From positions 1 through 64,000 of the forward strand of contig SCOE01000017.1 of the NCBI GenBank assembly GCA_005503065.1: a stretch of DNA of 64,000 bases, read 5' to 3'. The notes beneath the pieces are model-generated. The model ran no database searches. It was not told where the DNA came from and saw only the letters and a program-made list of their open reading frames with translations. The DNA comes from Comamonadaceae bacterium ALPHA2B (GTDB lineage: Bacteria > Pseudomonadota > Gammaproteobacteria > Burkholderiales > Burkholderiaceae_C). Below are positions 41,091-54,389 of the stretch, piece by piece (the stretch's first letter is position 1; every line of letters starts with the position of its first letter). The position numbers and the translations under genes are program-made.

Positions 41091-42116
41091 TCAACGGCGG
41101 CCTCGCTGCAGGAAGGCCACCACGATGATCACGAAGCCCTGCACCGCCGCGTTGAGGTACACGCTGATGATGCTGGTGAGGTTGAGGATGTTGCTGATGA
41201 CCGAAAGCAGGATGGCCCCCACCACCGTGCCGGTGATGCTGCCCGCGCCTCCCTTGAGCGCCGTGCCGCCGACGATCACGGCGGCGATCGCCTCCAGCTC
41301 CCACAGGAGGCCCGTGGTGGGCGAGGCCGACCCCAGCCGCGGCACGTAGAGCAAGGTGGCGATGCCCACGCACACGCCCAGCAGCACGTAGGTGAGGATC
41401 TTCACGCGGTCCACGTCCACCGCCGCGTAGCGTGCCACCTGCTCGTTCGAGCCGATGGCCTGCACGTAGCGGCCGTAGGCGGTGCGGTTGAGGATCACGC
41501 CGCCCACGACGGCCACCAGCAGGAAGATCCAGACCGGCACGGGGATGCCCGCCAGGCTGGCGTAGTACACGGGCGCGTAGAGGTCCGACAGCTCGTTGTC
41601 GAGCGTGAGCGCACCGCCGTCGGCGAAATAGGTGAGATAGGCGCGGAAGATGCCCAGCGTGCCGAGCGTGACGATGAAGGGTTCGATGCGCCCCTTGGTG
41701 ATGAGCAGCCCGTGCGCCAGGCCGAACATCGCCCCCAGCACCACCGCGAGCCCCGCGCCGAGCACCACCGCCAGCAGCGGCGAGCCCGTCGCCGGGCCGG
41801 CCCAGTTGATGAACATGATCACGCTGCCGGCGATGAGCGCCGCCATCGAGCCTACCGACAGGTCGATGCCCCCCGAGATGATGACGAAGCACATGCCCAC
41901 CGCGATGATGCCGATGAAGGCCGTGCGTGTGAGCACGTTCATCGCGTTGTCCAGGGTGGCGAAATCGCTGTTGAGCAGCGCGCCGGCGATGCACAGCAGC
42001 ACCAGGCCGATGACGGGCCCGAAGCCGTGCAGACGCTCGGTCCAGCGCGGCGTGCTTTCTGCGCGGTGCTGCGCGCCTTCGGCGGCGGCGCTGGTGGAAG
42101 TCTCAGGCGTCGGCAT
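41091..42116 (-). CDS. Sugar ABC transporter permease (RbsC-like)
   Basis: This is a 341-residue membrane protein with eight or more helices. The family signature is [22 protein letters not shown] in the second/third helix region, and [26 protein letters not shown] is the ATPase-contact loop. ATG 42116 is chosen because AGGGA stands seven bases upstream; ATG 42134 is possible but lies deeper in the ATPase gene. The start overlaps the ATPase stop by about 14 bases. It forms the transporter with the ATPase and the binding protein. Confidence 0.93.
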   Translation of the reverse strand: MPTPETSTSAAAEGAQHRAESTPRWTERLHGFGPVIGLVLLCIAGALLNSDFATLDNAMNVLTRTAFIGIIAVGMCFVIISGGIDLSVGSMAALIAGSVIMFINWAGPATGSPLLAVVLGAGLAVVLGAMFGLAHGLLITKGRIEPFIVTLGTLGIFRAYLTYFADGGALTLDNELSDLYAPVYYASLAGIPVPVWIFLLVAVVGGVILNRTAYGRYVQAIGSNEQVARYAAVDVDRVKILTYVLLGVCVGIATLLYVPRLGSASPTTGLLWELEAIAAVIVGGTALKGGAGSITGTVVGAILLSVISNILNLTSIISVYLNAAVQGFVIIVVAFLQRGRR

Positions 42117-43629
42117 GTGCAGTCCCTGTGGCATGGGCGATGAGTTGTTCTTCGGTCAGGCCGTCGGCCGGCAGCGTGGCGACGATGCGGCCCGCCCGCA
42201 TCACGGCCACGCGGTGCGCCAGGCCGATGAGTTCCATCAGTTCCGACGAGATGACGATCACGGCCAGGCCTTCGCGCGCGAGGCGCTGGACGAGGAAGTA
42301 GATGTCGCGCTTGGCGCCGACGTCGACGCCGCGCGTGGGCTCGTCGAGCACCACCACCTTGGGGCGCGGCTGCAGCACCTTCGCCAGCGCGAGCTTCTGC
42401 TGGTTGCCGCCCGACAGCGACGAAGCGCGCACGTCGAGCGAGCCGGTTCGGATGCCGTAATCCTTGACGGCCGTGTCGAGCGCAACGCGCTCGGCGTCGG
42501 GGCGCAGCCAGGGCCTGGCGTACTGATCGAGCGCCATCAGCGTGAGGTTCTCGCGCAGGCCGAAGGCCACGTGCAGGCCCTTGCCCTTGCGGTCTTCGCT
42601 GAGGTAGGTGAGGCCGTGGCGCGCCGCATCGCGCGGCGAACGCAGGTGCACCGCGTGGCCCGCCAGTTCGACCTGCCCGCTGCCTGGCCGCAGGCCCAGC
42701 AGGCCTTCGAAGAGTTCGGTGCGCCCTGCGCCCACCAAGCCTGCGAAGCCGAGGATCTCGCCCGGCCGCACCTCGAAGCTCGCCTGCTGCGCCCAGCCGG
42801 GCACGCTGAAGCCCTGCACGCGCAGCGCGGGTTCGCCATCGGTATTCACTTGGTCGCGCGGCGGGTAGAGGTCGGACAGTTCCCGACCCACCATGAGGTT
42901 GGCCATCTGGTGCCGCGTCACATCGGCCGTCGCAGTGCGAGTGACGAAGCGGCCGTCGCGCATGACGACCACCTCGTCGGTCACGCGTTCCACCTCGTCG
43001 AGCTTGTGCGAGATGTAGACGACGGTGACGCCGTCGGCACGCAGCTGCGCGATGAGCTTGAAGAGGCGCTCCGTCTCGCCCGGCGTGAGGGTGGCCGTGG
43101 GCTCGTCCATGATGAGCAGCCGCGCCCGGCGGGCCATGGCCTTGGCGATCTCGACCAGCTGCTTCTCGGCCACGATGAGGCGTCGCACCTTGGTGGCGGG
43201 ATCGACCTGCAGGCCCACCTGCGCCAGGGCGGCGGTAGCTTCCGCATGCATGGCGCGGTCGTCGAGGAAGAGGCCCTTGCGTTTTTCATGGCCGAGGAAG
43301 ATGTTGTCGGCAACGCTCAGGTCTTCGGCGAGGTTGAACTCCTGGTGGATGAGCACGATGCCCAGGGCCTCGGCGTCGCGCGAGTTTCGGAACTGCTGCG
43401 GCTGGCCGTTGACGCGCAGCTCGCCGCCCGTGAGCCCCTCGTAGCCGGCCAGGATCTTCATCAGCGTCGACTTGCCCGCGCCGTTCTCGCCGAGCAGGCC
43501 GACGACGCGGCCCGGTGTGAGCGTGAAGCTCACGCCATGCAGGACCTCGACCGGCCCGAAGGACTTGGTGACCTGGTCGAACTCGACCGCCACGCCACGC
43601 GTGCTGTCGTGGGCAATGCCTGCCGTCAT
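42103..43629 (-). CDS. Sugar ABC transporter ATPase (RbsA/MglA-like)
   Basis: This is a 508-residue double ABC ATPase. The first half has Walker [13 protein letters not shown] and Walker [10 protein letters not shown]; the signature in that half is diverged ([15 protein letters not shown]). The second half has the degenerate Walker [10 protein letters not shown], signature [15 protein letters not shown] and Walker [15 protein letters not shown], a layout typical of monosaccharide importers. Its start ATG overlaps the ROK gene stop (ATGA), so the regulator and ATPase are translationally coupled. Confidence 0.95.
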   Translation of the reverse strand: MTAGIAHDSTRGVAVEFDQVTKSFGPVEVLHGVSFTLTPGRVVGLLGENGAGKSTLMKILAGYEGLTGGELRVNGQPQQFRNSRDAEALGIVLIHQEFNLAEDLSVADNIFLGHEKRKGLFLDDRAMHAEATAALAQVGLQVDPATKVRRLIVAEKQLVEIAKAMARRARLLIMDEPTATLTPGETERLFKLIAQLRADGVTVVYISHKLDEVERVTDEVVVMRDGRFVTRTATADVTRHQMANLMVGRELSDLYPPRDQVNTDGEPALRVQGFSVPGWAQQASFEVRPGEILGFAGLVGAGRTELFEGLLGLRPGSGQVELAGHAVHLRSPRDAARHGLTYLSEDRKGKGLHVAFGLRENLTLMALDQYARPWLRPDAERVALDTAVKDYGIRTGSLDVRASSLSGGNQQKLALAKVLQPRPKVVVLDEPTRGVDVGAKRDIYFLVQRLAREGLAVIVISSELMELIGLAHRVAVMRAGRIVATLPADGLTEEQLIAHATGTAHADA

Positions 43630-44846
43630 GGCGCCACCCCGCGCACCTTGAGCGATTCGTGCATCGCCAGCACCCCCGCGCCGATCACGCCGCCCTGCGC
43701 GCCCAGCGACGCGTACTGGATCTCCAGGTGCCGCGTCGACAGGGCCAGCGAGCGCTGGTAGACGCTCTGCCGCACGGCGGCCAGGAACAGCGGACCGATG
43801 TGCGTGATGCCGCCGCCGATGAACACGTGCGAAGGGTTGAAGAAGTTCACCACCGACGCGAGCATCTGGCCGATCAGGGTGCCCGCACGCTGGATGATGC
43901 CGTTGGCCGCGGCATCGCCGGCACGGCTGGCCTGGCCGACGTCGATCGCCTCGATGCGCCCGTGCAGGCGCAGGTGTTCGGCGAGCATCGGGCTCTCGCC
44001 CGCCTCGGCCGCGGCGACGGCCATGCGCACGATCGCCGGGCCGGCCGCCATGGCCTCGACGCAGCCCACGTTGCCGCAATGGCAGCGCGGGCCGTCCTGG
44101 TCGACGCAGATGTGGCCCACGTCGCCCGCCGAGCCGGCCGCGCCGCGGTATACCTCGCCATGGCACACGATGCCGCAGCCGATGCCCGTGCCGACCTTGA
44201 TGACGAGGAAGTTGGACAGCTGCCGCTGCAGGCGCCACAGCTCGCCCAGCGCCATGAGGTTGACGTCGTTGTCGACGAAGACCGGCGCGGCGTAGTCCTC
44301 GCGCAGGTAGTCGCGGATCGAGAAGCTGTCCCAGCCCGGCATGAGCGGCGGGTTCACCAGTTGGCCGGACTCGAAGTTCACCGGGCCGGGCACGCCCATG
44401 CCGATGCCCAGGACCTCGGAGGCCGCGATGCCCTGGCCCTGCAGCAGCTCGCGCATGATGGCGCGCACGCGGGCCAGCACCACGCCCGGCCCTTGGCGGA
44501 CATCAACCACCTCCTGGTGATGGGCCAGCACGGTGAGGTCGGGCTGGAGGATGGCGACGTCCACGCTGGTGGCGCCGACGTCGATGCCTACCAGCACGCC
44601 GAGCCCGTCGTGCAGTCGCAGATGCTCGGCGCGCCGCCCGCCCGAGGAAGCCCGCGGTCCAGCCTCGGCCAGGAGGCCCTGGTCGAGAAGTCCCGCGATC
44701 AGGGCGTTGGCCTTGCTGCGCGAGAAGCCCAGGCGTTCGGCCATCCCATGGCGAGAGCCGCCAGCGGACCAGAAGGTGGTCTGCAGCAACTGCATCTCGG
44801 GCGCGGACAGGCCGTTCCAGGGTGCCAAGCGTTTGTCTCCGTGCAT
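43626..44846 (-). CDS. ROK-family transcriptional regulator
   Basis: This is a 406-residue regulator with an N-terminal winged helix (about 15-75) and a ROK sugar-kinase-like domain (LVGIDVGATSVDVAILQPD...). The zinc motif CHCGNVGCVE is present at about 255-265, and VKVGTGIGCGIV and the FVDNDVNLMALGE segment are conserved. It heads the ABC-sugar operon and overlaps the ATPase gene. Its promoter region contains a TTCGGCC-type palindrome, so it probably represses this operon until a sugar binds. Confidence 0.93.
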   Translation of the reverse strand: MHGDKRLAPWNGLSAPEMQLLQTTFWSAGGSRHGMAERLGFSRSKANALIAGLLDQGLLAEAGPRASSGGRRAEHLRLHDGLGVLVGIDVGATSVDVAILQPDLTVLAHHQEVVDVRQGPGVVLARVRAIMRELLQGQGIAASEVLGIGMGVPGPVNFESGQLVNPPLMPGWDSFSIRDYLREDYAAPVFVDNDVNLMALGELWRLQRQLSNFLVIKVGTGIGCGIVCHGEVYRGAAGSAGDVGHICVDQDGPRCHCGNVGCVEAMAAGPAIVRMAVAAAEAGESPMLAEHLRLHGRIEAIDVGQASRAGDAAANGIIQRAGTLIGQMLASVVNFFNPSHVFIGGGITHIGPLFLAAVRQSVYQRSLALSTRHLEIQYASLGAQGGVIGAGVLAMHESLKVRGVAP

Positions 44847-44936
44847 GTTCTTCTCTCCGCGATCTGCGCGCCGGCTGCGCGCATGTCACGGTGTCGGGCG
44901 CATCCTAGGTGTGCATCTTCGGCCGGACAAGGCCAA

Positions 44937-44961
44937 ACTTCGGCCCAATATTGGCCGAAGT
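44937..44961. promoter_or_regulatory. Candidate ROK operator
   Basis: ACTTCGGCCCAATATTGGCC followed by GAAGT is an inverted repeat with one bulged C. A related half (TTCGGCCGGACAAGGCC) lies just before it at 44918-44934. It is 91 bases upstream of the ROK start and is the only strong palindrome there. Confidence 0.6.
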
Positions 44962-44989
44962 GGACGAATGAGAGAAGTTGGCGGAAACG

Positions 44990-45014
44990 AAAAAGCCGCC
45001 CGGCGGGCGGCTTT
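44990..45014 (-). terminator. Terminator of the atp operon
   Basis: Read on the minus strand, AAAGCCGCCC and GGGCGGCTTT form a 10-bp stem around GCC, followed by a T-run (CTTTTTCG). It lies 43 bases after the atpC stop and before the ROK operator region. Confidence 0.85.
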
Positions 45015-45056
45015 GTCTGGCATGGAGAGGGCGCGACCATCGCCGCACCCCGTTGC

Positions 45057-45476
45057 TCACTTCTTCTGACGGTACTTGCGCAGCGCAGCGATCTGTGCGG
45101 CCATCACGGCGAGTTCCGATTGCGCCATGGCGATGTCGATGTCGCTCTTGGCGTTCTTGAGGGCTTCCTCCGCCGCCTTCTTGGCAGCACTGGCCTTCTC
45201 GTCGTCCAGGTCCTTGCCGCGGATGGCAGTGTCGGACAGCACGGTCACCGCGTCGGGCTGCACCTCGAGGATGCCGCCGGCCACGAACACGAACTCCTCG
45301 CCGCCGTCGGCCGTCTCGATCCGCACGGCACCCGGGCGGATGCGCGTGATCAGCGGCGTGTGGCGCGGGTAGATACCCAGTTCACCGGCTTCACCCGGCA
45401 GCGCCACGAAGCGCGCCTGGCCCGAGAAGATCGACTCCTCGGCGCTGACCACATCGACTTGAATGGTGTTGGCCAT
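45057..45476 (-). CDS. atpC: ATP synthase epsilon subunit
   Basis: This is a 139-residue protein with the N-terminal beta-sandwich ([41 protein letters not shown]) and the C-terminal two-helix hairpin that can inhibit F1. It is part of the rotor stalk with gamma. An AAAGGA Shine-Dalgarno-like stretch precedes ATG 45476. It is the last gene of the operon, after a gap of 125 bases that contains a hairpin, and is followed by a strong terminator. Length and motifs are standard. Confidence 0.97.
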   Translation of the reverse strand: MANTIQVDVVSAEESIFSGQARFVALPGEAGELGIYPRHTPLITRIRPGAVRIETADGGEEFVFVAGGILEVQPDAVTVLSDTAIRGKDLDDEKASAAKKAAEEALKNAKSDIDIAMAQSELAVMAAQIAALRKYRQKK

Positions 45477-45546
45477 ATGCGTTCCTTTCAGATGAAAAAG
45501 GTCGGATGAGCAAGCAGACGGGAGGGCCCGCTAGGCGCCGCGCACA

Positions 45547-45564
45547 GCCGTACTGATGTACGGC
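45547..45564. repeat. Hairpin in the atpD-atpC gap
   Basis: GCCGTAC-TGAT-GTACGGC forms a 7-bp stem with a 4-base loop, flanked by GC-rich sequence that can pair further. It may influence relative expression of epsilon or stabilise the transcript; this is inference. Confidence 0.55.
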
Positions 45565-45601
45565 GAGCACGGCAACGACGCGGGCTGCCCGTATGCGCCG
45601 C

Positions 45602-47056
<1,455 letters not shown>

Positions 47057-47932
47057 TCAGCTGCCGGTCGCCGCGGCCGCACCGGCCACGATCTCCGACA
47101 GCTCCTTCGTGATCCCGGCCTGGCGGGTCTTGTTGTAGACCAGCTTGAGCTCGTTGATCACGTTGCCGGCGTTGTCCGTGGCGGCTTTCATCGCCACCAT
47201 GCGGGCCGACTGCTCCGACGCCATGTTCTCGGCCACGGCCTGGTACACCAGCGACTCCACATAGCGCACCAGCAGTTCGTCGATGACGGTCTGCGCATCG
47301 GGCTCGTAGATGTAGTCCCAGCTGTGCTGGCCCTTCTCGGCCTGCAGCGACTCGGCCTTGAGCGGCAGCAACTGCTCGACGACCGATTCCTGGCGCATGG
47401 TGTTGATGAACTTGGTGTAGCTCAGGTACACCGCGTTGATCTTGCCCTCGGCGTACGCGTCGAACAGCACCTTCACGGGGCCGATCAGCTTGTCGAGGTG
47501 CGGCGTGTCACCCAGCTGGGTGACGTGCGACACCACGCGCGCGCCGATGCGCGTCAGGAAGCCCAGGCCCTTGTTGCCGATGGCCACCGCCTCGGCCGAC
47601 ACGCCGGCCGACTGCAGTTCGCGCAGCTTGGTCGTCACGGCGCGCAGCACGTTGGTGTTCATGCCACCGCACAGGCCCTTGTCGGTCGTCACCACGATGA
47701 AGCCCGCCGACTTGGCGTCGTTGGTCTTCATGAAGGCGTGGGTGTATTCCGGGTTGGCCTGGCTCAGGTTGGCCGCGATGGAACGGATCTTCTCGCTGTA
47801 CGGACGCGCGGCGCGCATCCGGTCCTGCGCCTTGCGCATCTTCGACGCGGCCACCATTTCCATGGCCTTGGTGATCTTCTTGGTGTTCTCCACCGATTTG
47901 ATCTTGCCGCGGATTTCCTTGCCGGCTGCCAT
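47057..47932 (-). CDS. atpG: ATP synthase gamma subunit
   Basis: This is a 291-residue central-stalk subunit. The N-terminal helix [38 protein letters not shown] and the C-terminal [31 protein letters not shown], which together form the rotating coiled coil, are both typical. It lies 35 bases after atpA. It couples proton flow to catalysis. Confidence 0.98.
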   Translation of the reverse strand: MAAGKEIRGKIKSVENTKKITKAMEMVAASKMRKAQDRMRAARPYSEKIRSIAANLSQANPEYTHAFMKTNDAKSAGFIVVTTDKGLCGGMNTNVLRAVTTKLRELQSAGVSAEAVAIGNKGLGFLTRIGARVVSHVTQLGDTPHLDKLIGPVKVLFDAYAEGKINAVYLSYTKFINTMRQESVVEQLLPLKAESLQAEKGQHSWDYIYEPDAQTVIDELLVRYVESLVYQAVAENMASEQSARMVAMKAATDNAGNVINELKLVYNKTRQAGITKELSEIVAGAAAATGS

Positions 47933-47967
47933 CGATGCTCCTTAGGGCTTGTTCCGTCCTGCCGCCA

Positions 47968-49521
<1,554 letters not shown>

Positions 49522-49569
49522 GACTCTTTCCTTCTTTCAATCAGTGTGACGACCGGCACGCCCGCCGCC

Positions 49570-50100
49570 TCAGGCGGTGAGCGCCGCCTTCATTTGTTCG
49601 AGTCGGGCCTTGACCGAGGTGTCGAGCACTTCGTCGCCCACCACGGCACGGATGCCACCGATGAGGGACGGGTCGACCTCGACGCGCGTCGTGAGCTTGC
49701 GCCCGAAACGCTTCTCGAGCGCCGCCGACACATCGGCCAGCGCGCCCGCATCGATCGGGAAGGCGCTGTAGACGACCGCGTCGGCCGCGCCGGAGCTGGC
49801 ATTGAGCAGCACGCGGAACTGCGCGGCCGCCTCGGGCAGCGCGGCCAGGCGGTCGTTCTCGATCACGGCGCGCAGGAAGTTCTGGCCCGCCGTGGGCAGG
49901 CCGCCGGGCACGGCACCGGCGATCAGGTCGAAGACCTGGTCGGACGACACCTTGGGGTTGGACGCGAACTCCTGGAGCTGCGCGTCGCCAGCCACGGCCG
50001 CCAGCGGCTCGAGCCAGCCGGCGGTCGCCGCCGCGTTGCCGGCCGACGCCTTGAACAGCGCCTCGGCGTAGGGACGGGCAATGGTCGCGAGTTCGGCCAT
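49570..50100 (-). CDS. atpH: ATP synthase delta subunit
   Basis: This is a 176-residue peripheral-stalk subunit ([15 protein letters not shown] at the start; [22 protein letters not shown] at the end). It links the top of F1 to the b dimer. The start follows the atpF stop by seven bases. Motifs are standard for proteobacterial delta subunits. Confidence 0.97.
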   Translation of the reverse strand: MAELATIARPYAEALFKASAGNAAATAGWLEPLAAVAGDAQLQEFASNPKVSSDQVFDLIAGAVPGGLPTAGQNFLRAVIENDRLAALPEAAAQFRVLLNASSGAADAVVYSAFPIDAGALADVSAALEKRFGRKLTTRVEVDPSLIGGIRAVVGDEVLDTSVKARLEQMKAALTA

Positions 50101-50107
50101 GTCGTCC

Positions 50108-50578
50108 TCAGAGTTCCGTCTTCAGGCGCGACAGCAGGTCGGCATGGACGCCGGCGTCGACTTCCTTGCGCAGGATCTGCTCGGCGCCCTTGACGGCCAG
50201 CGCAGCGACCTGCTCGCGCAGGGCTTCGCGGGCGCGCACGGCCTGTTGCTCGGCCTCGTCACGTGCGGCGGCCACGATCTTGTTGGCCTCCTCGGTGGCG
50301 CGGGCCTTGGCCTCTTCGATGATTTGCTGGGCACGGCGCTCGGCATCGGCCAGGCGGTTGCTCGTCTCGTTGCGCGAGGCTTGCAGTTCCTGTTCGACGC
50401 GCTTGTCGGCAGCGGCCAGTTCGGCCTTGGCCTTCTCGGCGGCCGCCAGACCCGCGGCGATCTTTTGTGCCCGCTCGTCCAGCGCCTTTGCGATCGGCGG
50501 CCACACGAATTTCATCGTGAACAGCACGAGCAGCAGGAAGACGATGCCCTGGACGATCAGGGTCGCGTTGATACTCAC
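50108..50578 (-). CDS. atpF: ATP synthase b subunit
   Basis: This is a 156-residue subunit with an N-terminal membrane helix (about 5-25: [23 protein letters not shown]) and a long Ala/Glu/Arg-rich coiled coil. Two copies form the peripheral stalk of Fo. It lies between atpE (34-base gap) and atpH. Length equals the E. coli protein. Confidence 0.97.
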   Translation of the reverse strand: MSINATLIVQGIVFLLLVLFTMKFVWPPIAKALDERAQKIAAGLAAAEKAKAELAAADKRVEQELQASRNETSNRLADAERRAQQIIEEAKARATEEANKIVAAARDEAEQQAVRAREALREQVAALAVKGAEQILRKEVDAGVHADLLSRLKTEL

Positions 50579-50612
50579 GGCAACACCTTTCTAGAGTGGC
50601 GTTGAAACCGGA

Positions 50613-50885
<273 letters not shown>

Positions 50886-50937
50886 TTAGATAGCTGATTG
50901 AAAGCGAAAGAAAAAGAAAAGCGAAGGGAACCGAGCC

Positions 50938-51834
50938 TCAGTGGGCCTCATGAGCCTGGCCCAGGTAAATGAGCGTCAGCATCATGAAAATGAATGCCTG
51001 AAGCGTGATCACCAGGATGTGGAAGATCGCCCAGACAGTACCGGCAATGACGTGGCCCACTGGCAACAGCACTCCCGAGAACGACGCAGCCATCGCACCA
51101 CCCATGAGCGCGATCAGCATGAAAACGAGTTCGCCCGCGTACATGTTGCCGAACAACCGCATGCCATGGGACACGGTCTTGGCCACGTACTCGATGATCT
51201 GCATGAGCAGGTTCACCACGCCGAGGATGAGGGCGAAGATGGGATTCTTGCTGGTGCCGAACGGCGCCGTGACGAGCTCGTGCGCCCAGCCGCCCGCCCC
51301 CTTGATCTTGACGCTGTAGATCAGGCACAGCAGCAGCACGGAGGTCGACAGACCCAGCGTGGTCGACAGGTCGGCCGTGGGCACGACGCGCATGTAGGCA
51401 TGGTGCGGGTCATGGCCCGAGATCTCGTAGTACTTGGCCCAGAGCGCCGGCAGCAGGTCGACCGGCAGCATGTCCATGGCGTTGAGCAGGAAGATCCAGA
51501 CGAACACCGTCAGGGCCAGCGGCGCGATGAACTTGCGGCTCTTGGCGTTGTGGATGTTGGCCTTGGCCTGGTTGTCGACCATCTCGACCAGGATCTCGAC
51601 CGCCGCCTGGAAGCGGCCCGGCACGCCGGCCGTGGCCTTGCGAGCAGCCAGCCACAGCACGAAGCAGCCCAGCGCGCCGATGATCAGCGCATAGAGGACG
51701 GAGTCGAGGTTGATGACATTGAAGTCGACGATGGCCTTCTGGACCACGGGATTGAGACCCCAATCGACCTGCCAATGCTGCAGGTGGTGAACGATGTATT
51801 CACTGGCGGTCGGGGCGTGTCCTTCGGCGGCCAT
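50938..51834 (-). CDS. atpB: ATP synthase a subunit
   Basis: This is a 298-residue multi-helix Fo stator. The essential Arg lies in VSHGMRLFGNMYAGE; VTLQAFIFMMLTLIYL is the last helix. The N-terminus includes the hydrophilic HHLQHWQVDW segment. It forms the two proton half-channels with the c ring. It lies 25 bases after the AtpI-like gene. Confidence 0.97.
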   Translation of the reverse strand: MAAEGHAPTASEYIVHHLQHWQVDWGLNPVVQKAIVDFNVINLDSVLYALIIGALGCFVLWLAARKATAGVPGRFQAAVEILVEMVDNQAKANIHNAKSRKFIAPLALTVFVWIFLLNAMDMLPVDLLPALWAKYYEISGHDPHHAYMRVVPTADLSTTLGLSTSVLLLCLIYSVKIKGAGGWAHELVTAPFGTSKNPIFALILGVVNLLMQIIEYVAKTVSHGMRLFGNMYAGELVFMLIALMGGAMAASFSGVLLPVGHVIAGTVWAIFHILVITLQAFIFMMLTLIYLGQAHEAH

Positions 51835-51859
51835 CTTTCAACGTCTCTTCTCTAAACAG

Positions 51860-52333
51860 TCAGATCCGGTTCAACAAACGGGGGCGCACCACGAGCGCGA
51901 CCCAGTACATCTTCAGCGCGACCACCACGCCCGCCACGAGGGCCAGCCAGTGAAGGTCACTGATCACCCAGCGTGCCGCCGCCAGCAAGGCGACGGTCAG
52001 GGCGATCTTGATCAGTTCCCAGACAAAAAACTTCAGCATGGCAGCGGACTGTGACGTCACACCATGCATCGGCCGAGTCCCTCGGATGAACAGCGCCGCC
52101 GGAACAGCCACTGCCATCGCGCCGTAGAACGCAGACGCGGCCGCCAGAGGCGTCTGCGTCCAGGCCCAAGCCACCATCGCCACAACCAAGCCCGCCGCCA
52201 CCTGGGCGCCGATCACCCACCAGGGCGACAGTTCGGGATGTTGCTCGCGCAAGCGCCGGGCCTCATCGGCGGTCAGCGGCTTGAAATCGGAGACTTCGGC
52301 ATCACTCTCGGAAACAGGGGCTTCGGTTGTCAT
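51860..52333 (-). CDS. atpI: AtpI-like ATP synthase assembly protein
   Basis: This is a 157-residue protein with four predicted helices (about 43-62, 68-85, 103-123, 130-147) after a hydrophilic N-terminus of 40 residues. AtpI helps c-ring assembly in other bacteria. It is the first gene of the atp operon. A perfect -10 hexamer (52379-52384 on the minus strand) lies 45 bases upstream. The sequence is poorly conserved in this family, so the call rests on position and topology. Confidence 0.9.
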   Translation of the reverse strand: MTTEAPVSESDAEVSDFKPLTADEARRLREQHPELSPWWVIGAQVAAGLVVAMVAWAWTQTPLAAASAFYGAMAVAVPAALFIRGTRPMHGVTSQSAAMLKFFVWELIKIALTVALLAAARWVISDLHWLALVAGVVVALKMYWVALVVRPRLLNRI

Positions 52334-52378
52334 TGTTATGGCAGCCCCTCATCTCGCGAGAATTCTACAAAGCCTCTC

Positions 52379-52384
52379 ATTATA
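52379..52384 (-). promoter_or_regulatory. -10-like TATAAT of the atp operon
   Basis: On the minus strand a perfect TATAAT (in TTACTTATAATGAG) lies 45 bases before the AtpI start. No good -35 hexamer is visible at 16-18 bp. It sits in the 135-bp divergent gap with the dat gene. Confidence 0.55.
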
Positions 52385-52468
52385 AGTAAAAACCCGTCCT
52401 GATCGGCCGCTGACTGAACGAAAGCGCTGGCGCGGGCGCGACACGGCAGCGCCTTCGATAATTTGCAG

Positions 52469-53350
52469 ATGCTTCCCCCGCTCGCCTCTGCCCTGCCGTC
52501 CACGCTGTGCCATCTCGACGGCGACTACCTGCCGTTGCGCGATGCGAAGGTCAGCGTGCTGGACCGCGGATTCATCTTCGGCGACGGCGTGTACGAGGTG
52601 GTGCCGGTCTATGGCGGGCACCTCTTCGGCTTCGAGGAGCACATGGCCCGACTGGACCGCTCGCTCGCCGAATTGCACATTCCCAACCCGCATGCACCCG
52701 ATGGCTGGCGCGCCATTGCCGAGCGCCTCGTGCAACAGGCGCCGGCCGCACCCACGCAGGCGGTGTACTTCCAGGTGACGCGCGGCGTGGCGATGCGCGA
52801 CCACGCGATGCCCGCTGGCCTGGTGCCCACCGTCTTCGTGATGGTCAACCCGCTCAAGCCCGTGGCGGACGAGGCACGCGCGAACGGCGTGCGCTGCGTC
52901 ACGGCCGAGGACTTCCGCTGGCAGAAAGCGCACATCAAGGCGACGAGCCTGCTGGGCGCCGTGCTCGCGCGGCAGATCAGCGTGGAGGCCGGCGCGGCGG
53001 AAACCATCATGTTCCGGGGCGATCTGCTCAGCGAAGCCTCGTCGAGCAACGTGTGGGTGGTGAAGAACGGCACCGTCGCCGGCCCGAAGCCGGACCACCG
53101 CGTCCTGCGCGGCATCCGCTACGGCCTGCTCGAACGCCTGTGCAGGCAGTCGGGCATCCCCTACCAGTTGCGCGACGTCACGCGCGACGAGGTCTTCGGC
53201 GCCGACGAACTGCTGCTGTCCTCCGCGTCGAAGGAGGTGCTGGCCGTCACCACGCTCGACGGCCGGCCGGTTGGAAACGGCCGCCCCGGCCCCATTTACG
53301 AACGCTTGTACGCCGCCTACCAGCAAGCCAAGCAGGCCGTCGCGGCGTGA
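52469..53350 (+). CDS. dat: D-amino-acid transaminase (class IV PLP)
   Basis: This is a 293-residue fold-type IV aminotransferase, interconverting D-alanine and D-glutamate for cell-wall synthesis in characterised members. The PLP Lys is K157 in [31 protein letters not shown] at about 29-50 and [14 protein letters not shown] are hallmarks. It leads a dat-ybeD-lipB-lipA set and its stop overlaps a GTG of the ybeD frame; the ybeD ATG is 21 bases downstream. ATG 52469 is preferred to TTG 52463. Confidence 0.92.
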   Translation: MLPPLASALPSTLCHLDGDYLPLRDAKVSVLDRGFIFGDGVYEVVPVYGGHLFGFEEHMARLDRSLAELHIPNPHAPDGWRAIAERLVQQAPAAPTQAVYFQVTRGVAMRDHAMPAGLVPTVFVMVNPLKPVADEARANGVRCVTAEDFRWQKAHIKATSLLGAVLARQISVEAGAAETIMFRGDLLSEASSSNVWVVKNGTVAGPKPDHRVLRGIRYGLLERLCRQSGIPYQLRDVTRDEVFGADELLLSSASKEVLAVTTLDGRPVGNGRPGPIYERLYAAYQQAKQAVAA

Positions 53351-53370
53351 CAGACACCGAAAGGCTCACC

Positions 53371-53667
53371 ATGGACACGAACACCACCTCCACCACCACC
53401 GATCCGCGCAAGGACTCGCTGATCGAGTACCCCAGCGCCTTCCCGATCAAGGTGATGGGGGCCAAGGCCGACGGTTTCGTCCATGCGATCACGCAGATCG
53501 CGCACCAGTTCGATCCCACCTTCGACGCGTCCACCATCGAACTGCGCGACAGCAAGGCCGGCAACTACCTGGGCGTGACGATCACCGTGACGGCCACCAG
53601 CCGCGAACAGCTCGACGACCTGTATCGCACGCTGTCCTCGCACCCGATGGTCAAGGTCGTGCTGTGA
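53371..53667 (+). CDS. ybeD: YbeD / DUF493 family protein
   Basis: This is a 98-residue small alpha/beta protein ([58 protein letters not shown]). It is co-encoded with the lipoate genes in many bacteria, and its role is not known with certainty. ATG 53371 is preceded by AAAGG; the GTG at 53347 is possible. The stop overlaps the lipB GTG start. A regulatory role for lipoate attachment is suspected from context only. Confidence 0.92.
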   Translation: MDTNTTSTTTDPRKDSLIEYPSAFPIKVMGAKADGFVHAITQIAHQFDPTFDASTIELRDSKAGNYLGVTITVTATSREQLDDLYRTLSSHPMVKVVL

Positions 53668-54380
53668 GCGACGCGGCCTCGGTGGTCGCGGCCTGCGCGC
53701 CCACCTGGGCGCCGGAACTGCGCCTGCTCGGCCGCGCCGACTACGAAGCGACCTTCGCCGCCATGAAGCAGATCACGCTGGAGCGCCCGTCCGACGGGCG
53801 CGACATGCTATGGATTTGCGAGCACCCGTCCGTCTTCACGCAGGGCATCGCCGGCAGGCAGGACCACCTGCTGCTGCCCGGCGACATCCCGGTGGTGCAG
53901 ACCGACCGCGGCGGCCAGGTCACCTACCATGGCCCGGGCCAGGTGGTGGCGTACCCGCTCATCGACCTGCGACGCGCCGGGTACTTCGTGAAGGAGTACG
54001 TCTACCGCATCGAGGAGTCGGTGCTGCGCACGCTGGCGCACTTCGGCGTCACCGGGCACCGCGTGGCGGGCGCGCCGGGTATCTACGTGCGCCTGGACGA
54101 TCCCTTCAGCCACGCCGCGCTGACAGGCCCGCAACCGGGCGACGACCCCTTCCGCGGCCTCGGCAAGATCGCCGCGCTGGGCATCAAGGTCAGCCGCCAC
54201 TGCACCTACCACGGCGTGTCGCTCAACGTGGCGATGGACCTGGAACCCTTCTTGCGCATCAACCCTTGCGGCTACGCAGGGCTGCGAACGGTCGACCTTT
54301 CTACAATCGGCGTCCCCGTGACCTGGGACGAAGCCGCCCAGGTGCTGAGCCAGAAGCTCCTTGCCTTCCTGGCCCCCTGA
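53664..54380 (+). CDS. lipB: Octanoyl transferase LipB
   Basis: This is a 238-residue enzyme that moves octanoate from acyl carrier protein to the E2 or H-protein Lys. The catalytic Cys202 (INPCGYAG) and Lys168 ([12 protein letters not shown]) are present, with [21 protein letters not shown]. The start is GTG 53664, overlapping the ybeD stop (GTGA). A segment of about 20 residues ([18 protein letters not shown]) after the PGIYV strand is longer than in E. coli. lipA follows nine bases after the stop. Confidence 0.96.
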   Translation: MSDAASVVAACAPTWAPELRLLGRADYEATFAAMKQITLERPSDGRDMLWICEHPSVFTQGIAGRQDHLLLPGDIPVVQTDRGGQVTYHGPGQVVAYPLIDLRRAGYFVKEYVYRIEESVLRTLAHFGVTGHRVAGAPGIYVRLDDPFSHAALTGPQPGDDPFRGLGKIAALGIKVSRHCTYHGVSLNVAMDLEPFLRINPCGYAGLRTVDLSTIGVPVTWDEAAQVLSQKLLAFLAP

Positions 54381-54389
54381 AGGATTTCC

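Noticed and set aside
53782..53815. A palindrome (GCGCCCGTCCGACGGGCGC) followed by GCTATGGATTT in lipB, resembling the mosaic repeat
   Set aside because: The second half encodes the conserved LWICEHP segment of LipB and the tail block of the repeat is missing, so chance similarity is more likely than insertion.
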